In this document: in pieces, positions 61,794-64,000 of the stretch
Layout of the letters: each line of letters starts with the position of its first letter
Numbering within the stretch: position 1 is the stretch's first letter
Source of the DNA: a virus
DNA length: 64,000 bases
IMG/VR virus record: IMGVR_UViG_3300044695_006747
Span: 122,824-186,823 of that record
Direction: 5' to 3' (one strand)
Program-made: the position numbers and the translations under genes
The notes under the pieces: model-generated
The model's input: only the letters and a program-made list of their open reading frames with translations
Databases searched by the model: none
Told to the model about the DNA's origin: nothing

Positions 61794-62162
61794 TTATGAG
61801 AGATAACCCTCACAACCCAAAGAGGTCAGGTCACGCAGCAACCCTTCGGCCGCATCGGGAGTCTTAGCGGTCATAGTGATGGGATTACCACCACCACGCC
61901 AATATCCGCTCTCGTCGTAGCGACCAACCATACCATCGGTCCAATCCTTCGCTTCCTTGAGTCCCCAGCCTGTGTGCTGTCGAACAGCCTTGATGCAAGA
62001 AATGCGGTTATTGGTATCCATACCCTTGGTGATCGTAACCCTACGCTTCTGGTTTACGCCCAATGCAACCTCAAAAGCGGTCACGATACGCTCGTAAACA
62101 TTCTGGTGGCAGTTAGCAGCCAGATCCATAGCCTCACGAACACTCAGTTCCAACTTGATCAT
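61794..62162 (-). CDS. Protein with ribosomal L7/L12 C-terminal-like domain
   Basis: 122 aa. RISCIKAVRQHTGWGLKEAKDWTDGMVG matches the L7/L12 C-terminal domain pattern K-x-x-x-I-K-x-V-R-x-x-T-G-L-x-E-A-K. In ribosomes this region recruits translation factors. A phage protein with it may interact with elongation factors or regulate the host translation; otherwise it is unrelated to the rest of L7/L12. Confidence 0.65.
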   Translation of the reverse strand: MIKLELSVREAMDLAANCHQNVYERIVTAFEVALGVNQKRRVTITKGMDTNNRISCIKAVRQHTGWGLKEAKDWTDGMVGRYDESGYWRGGGNPITMTAKTPDAAEGLLRDLTSLGCEGYLS

Positions 62163-62641
62163 ACGCCAAAACTTTCTGTATACTTAGGGGTGATTTCTTG
62201 AATACCGTCAAAACTACCGTTACGCTCTTCTAGAATATAAACTTGCTTACCATCAGTAATCAAGGTGTCATATTCTGTTCCATCCCAAACAAACTCGTTA
62301 TTGTCGCTTTCTCGTCGCCAGTGTGGATCACGAAGTGGATTATAAAACAACTTCTCAAGATTGTCAACAGGCAGAGCGGGATAAAAATCCTTCCTCAACA
62401 TAACTTCTTCACATCGCACCCACCCACTAACATCATGCACACCAGCCTCAAATACCTGTTTAGCCTTATTCGGCCGGTTCCACAACTTACAACCCCGCAT
62501 CTCTAACTGATATTTTTTGGGGTCAACGTAGTATACATCAACTGTTTCCCCACCCTGCTTAACCTTTATTTGCCAGTGCATATAATGCTGGCCATTACTC
62601 AGGTGAAATCGAACTTCGCCATGTAGTTTGTTCTGTTTCAT
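62159..62641 (-). CDS. Hypothetical protein
   Basis: 160 aa, beta-rich: EVRFHLSNGQHYMHWQIKVKQGGETVDVYYVDPKKYQLEM, NNEFVWDGTEYDTLITDGKQVYILEER. 4-base overlap with the L7/L12-like gene. No family recognised. Confidence 0.6.
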   Translation of the reverse strand: MKQNKLHGEVRFHLSNGQHYMHWQIKVKQGGETVDVYYVDPKKYQLEMRGCKLWNRPNKAKQVFEAGVHDVSGWVRCEEVMLRKDFYPALPVDNLEKLFYNPLRDPHWRRESDNNEFVWDGTEYDTLITDGKQVYILEERNGSFDGIQEITPKYTESFGV

Positions 62642-62647
62642 GCTTAT

Positions 62648-62676
62648 ACTATACCTTATCGACCAATCGTTGTCAA
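62648..62676 (-). promoter_or_regulatory. Promoter of the 160-aa gene
   Basis: Minus strand TTGACA-N17-TATAGT with TCGATA in the spacer, 7 bases before the ATG. A leaderless or very short leader start seems likely. Confidence 0.7.
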
Positions 62677-62811
62677 GACCTTTAAACTTTCGCTGACTAC
62701 AGCCACACTAGCCAAATCCGGAGGATTAGGAAAAACAATGTCGGCTTCCGCCATACTCGACCAACATTTCAGATAGCCTCTTTTGATATCATTGTGGCTA
62801 TCCCCGTCCAT
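62656..62811 (-). CDS. Hypothetical small protein containing the repeat
   Basis: 51 aa with AGGGAAAC before the ATG. WSSMAEADIVFPNPPDLASVAVVSE is encoded by repeat copy 5, so the gene may have taken up the element. Confidence 0.45.
   Translation of the reverse strand: MDGDSHNDIKRGYLKCWSSMAEADIVFPNPPDLASVAVVSESLKVLTTIGR
62691..62738 (-). repeat. CGCTGACTAC element, copy 5
   Basis: CGCTGACTAC, AGCCACACTAGCC, then AAATCCGGAGGATTAGGAAAAAC. Lies in the 51-aa gene, upstream of the promoter at 62648. Confidence 0.6.
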
Positions 62812-62821
62812 TGTTTCCCTA

Positions 62822-62849
62822 AGTATACCATTAGTATCGGCACTGTCAA
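62822..62849 (-). promoter_or_regulatory. Promoter of the 51-aa gene
   Basis: Minus strand TTGACA-N16-TATACT with CCGATA in the spacer and TGG before -10, 11 bases before the ATG. Confidence 0.78.
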
Positions 62850-62872
62850 TACCAATCTATAAGAAAAATATT

Positions 62873-62916
62873 CTGCCATTTTGGCAGTTCGGCCGCGGCA
62901 ACCGCCATTTTGGCAG
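62873..62916. repeat. Double-hairpin element, copy 6
   Basis: CTGCCATTTTGGCAG + TTCGGCCGCGGCAA + CCGCCATTTTGGCAG. It touches the stop of the 41-aa gene. Confidence 0.85.
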
Positions 62917-63042
62917 TTAATCGTTGTCGATATACCACCAATGGCATTGCTGGCAGAAGTTCCAAATGATTCCATAATCATCATACTTCCATACCAACAC
63001 ATCACACGCCCCACACGGGCAAATATCACTAAGAGTTTTCAT
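62917..63042 (-). CDS. Small zinc-ribbon protein
   Basis: 41 aa, ICPCGACDVLVWKYDDYGIIWNFCQQCHWWY: CxxC and CxxC with aromatic filling. The longer opposite-frame reading is rejected. Its start overlaps the next gene by 14 bases. Confidence 0.55.
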   Translation of the reverse strand: MKTLSDICPCGACDVLVWKYDDYGIIWNFCQQCHWWYIDND

Positions 63043-63241
63043 ATACTAACCTTACATATTCATCTGCCAGTTCTTTTGTAGTTATATTATGAATCCTCAT
63101 TACATCTGCTACTTTAGTCACAACGTTTCTATTCATTGCGCTTATTCGTGAGTTAAAAAAGTTCAACAAATAAATAATCGCTTGTGAACGAGTCATTTTA
63201 TCAGCGTCAATACTATTTAAGTCACTAAAGTTTTTAGCCAT
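63029..63241 (-). CDS. Hypothetical helical protein
   Basis: 70 aa, SQAIIYLLNFFNSRISAMNRNVVTKVADVMRIHNIT, helix-turn-helix-like. Possible DNA-binding. Confidence 0.5.
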   Translation of the reverse strand: MAKNFSDLNSIDADKMTRSQAIIYLLNFFNSRISAMNRNVVTKVADVMRIHNITTKELADEYVRLVYENS

Positions 63242-63491
63242 TAGGATAATCCTCTGGGTAATCTGTTACTGGTCGTTCTGGTTTAGGCTGTCCCTCATAT
63301 GGCATCCACCAAGGAGCATCCATACGATCCACAAGACCCGGACTTTCTTCACAAATAAGAATATGCGGACTCACAGGATCATCACGATGAATCTCATACC
63401 GTCCACGCCACACGCCAATATCTGGCCCAAAGTAGTAAACCTTCTGGCCGTTGATAGGGCGACGATAACCAAAAAAACTAAGCCATTCCAT
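63234..63491 (-). CDS. Hypothetical protein
   Basis: 85 aa from MEWLSFFGYRRP with AAAGGAAA before it; earlier ATGs lie in the -10 box. Contains GQKVYYFGPDIGVWRGRYEIHRDD and a Pro-rich end. Unknown. Confidence 0.6.
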   Translation of the reverse strand: MEWLSFFGYRRPINGQKVYYFGPDIGVWRGRYEIHRDDPVSPHILICEESPGLVDRMDAPWWMPYEGQPKPERPVTDYPEDYPNG

Positions 63492-63510
63492 TTTGCTTTC
63501 CTTTTCCGTC

Positions 63511-63538
63511 ATTATACCAATCATTCTGTATCTGTCAA
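63511..63538 (-). promoter_or_regulatory. Promoter of the 63.0-63.5 kb operon
   Basis: Minus strand TTGACA-N16-TATAAT with TGG before -10 and no CGATA; 20 bases before the ATG, which fixes the start. Confidence 0.75.
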
Positions 63539-63573
63539 GAGTATTAAAATACCGGCTGTTAATAGATCGACTT

Positions 63574-63649
63574 AGTGGATAGATGGATTCGAACCATCAA
63601 CTCCTCTTGTATTTAAACAAGTGGAACTCTACCTTTGAGTTATACCCAC
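63574..63649 (-). tRNA. tRNA-like gene with extended anticodon arm
   Basis: 76 nt. Acceptor GTGGGTA/TATCCAC, D arm ACTC/GAGT, T arm GATGG-TTCGAAT-CCATC. The anticodon stem is CTTG/CAAG inside CCA/AGG, with an 8-base loop TTTAAATA (or a 6-base loop TTAAAT). The expected length between D arm and T arm is exceeded by four bases. Anticodon not assignable; UAA or AAA are candidates. Confidence 0.55.
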
Positions 63650-63676
63650 CGATAGTTTTACAAATAATGTCCGGTA

Positions 63677-63847
63677 TCACGCATTACTTAACCCTAACGG
63701 CTCTCGCAGTCTTAGGTTTCTATCCGACCCCTGTTTGTAACCAGCGGAATCATTTACGCCCCGATTCCTATAATCCATACGATTGTCCGTTGTCTGGATC
63801 GGATGGAAACCGCCCACGGAAACCTCCCTAGAATCTTTATGATTCAT
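63677..63847 (-). CDS. Possible hypothetical protein
   Basis: 56 aa if started at ATG 63847; an internal GTG behind GGGAGG would give 46 aa. Composition polar and Arg/Asn-rich. Behind the promoter at 63917. Confidence 0.4.
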   Translation of the reverse strand: MNHKDSREVSVGGFHPIQTTDNRMDYRNRGVNDSAGYKQGSDRNLRLREPLGLSNA

Positions 63848-63916
63848 CTGGCTCTTGGTGACGGTTACTGATTGTATTGGTCGTGGTGAGGACGCTATCC
63901 CCCATAGATTAGCATT

Positions 63917-63944
63917 ACTATACAGCGTATAAGCCCGCTGTCAA
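63917..63944 (-). promoter_or_regulatory. Promoter of the 63.6-63.9 kb unit
   Basis: Minus strand TTGACA-N16-TATAGT with TG before -10, upstream of the 56-aa frame and the odd tRNA-like gene. To its right only partial sequence remains. Confidence 0.7.
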
Positions 63945-64000
63945 CCCCACGCTGCATAACAGCCGTAGGTTTATCGTAATGGCTTATCCTAATCTAGTCC

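Noticed and set aside
62769-63029. 86-codon minus-strand frame
   Set aside because: It overlaps a promoter, a double-hairpin element and the better-supported 41-aa zinc protein in another frame, and has no start site.
1-64000. CRISPR array
   Set aside because: No set of direct repeats with regular spacers; the repeats found are hairpin elements between genes at irregular distances.
1-64000. Insertion sequences or integrase/attachment sites
   Set aside because: No transposase, integrase or flanking direct duplications were seen; mobile elements are limited to homing-type endonucleases and the group I intron.

Overview
The window reads as part of a large, AT-rich, tailed-phage-like genome. 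The phage signals are: neighbouring rIIA-like and rIIB-like genes; a replication and repair kit (RepB/AEP-type primase, RuvB-like helicase, ATP-dependent DNA ligase, endonuclease VII, UV-damage endonuclease, ThyX); mobile HNH and GIY-YIG endonucleases; a tRNA cluster; a tmRNA; and very dense, mostly overlapping small genes, nearly all on the minus strand. No capsid, tail, terminase or polymerase gene is visible, so this is an early/auxiliary region and not the virion module. A Tat-type DUF1501 protein beside a membrane-anchored VWA protein, and a Val/Gln/Pro-rich secreted protein, are types familiar from Planctomycetes. A planctomycete host (or an assembly that includes such DNA) is my inference, not a demonstrated fact.

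Layout, in transcription order from the right. 54.4-64 kb: tRNAs for Arg, Thr, Gln, Asn, Ser, Tyr, Lys and Gly plus two tRNA-like genes with odd anticodon arms, mixed with DUF932, phosphoribosyltransferase, L7/L12-like and DUF7227-like genes. This part is less AT-rich and carries six copies of a 44-nt double-hairpin element, usually between a stop codon and the next promoter. 40-54 kb: an array of some sixty small genes, many overlapping by 4 bases or so, including several families of small paralogues and their decayed remains. 31.5-40 kb: nucleotide metabolism and repair (ThyX, a deaminase, UVDE, a PD-(D/E)XK-like protein, a TrmH-like methyltransferase, a HELSH protein). 29.9-31.5 kb: a tmRNA, an HNH endonuclease and a tRNA split by a group I intron. 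25-30 kb: trypsin-like protease, DUF1501, VWA, endonuclease VII. 17.5-24.8 kb: ligase, a HhH-GPD-like protein, two glycan enzymes, tRNA-Leu, a kinase-like protein. 10.9-17.5 kb: rIIA, rIIB, primase, RuvB-like. 8-10.6 kb: actin-like ATPase and intracellular subtilisin. 1-8 kb: a glycan island (transketolase, RfbH/ColD-like dehydratase, HAD-nucleotidyltransferase fusion, glycosyltransferases, FkbM methyltransferase), with SET, nucleoside deoxyribosyltransferase-like and macro-domain genes upstream.

Expression appears to be driven by a uniform sigma70-like promoter, TTGACA-N16/17-TATAAT, usually with a TG just before the -10 box and often with CCGATA inside the spacer. About thirty matches are listed; most face left and lie just before genes or RNA genes. 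The most unusual items are the double-hairpin elements, the CGATA spacer motif, a second repeat (CGCTGACTAC plus an AATCC/GGATT hairpin), the tmRNA beside an intron-split tRNA, and three tRNA-like genes with abnormal anticodon arms.
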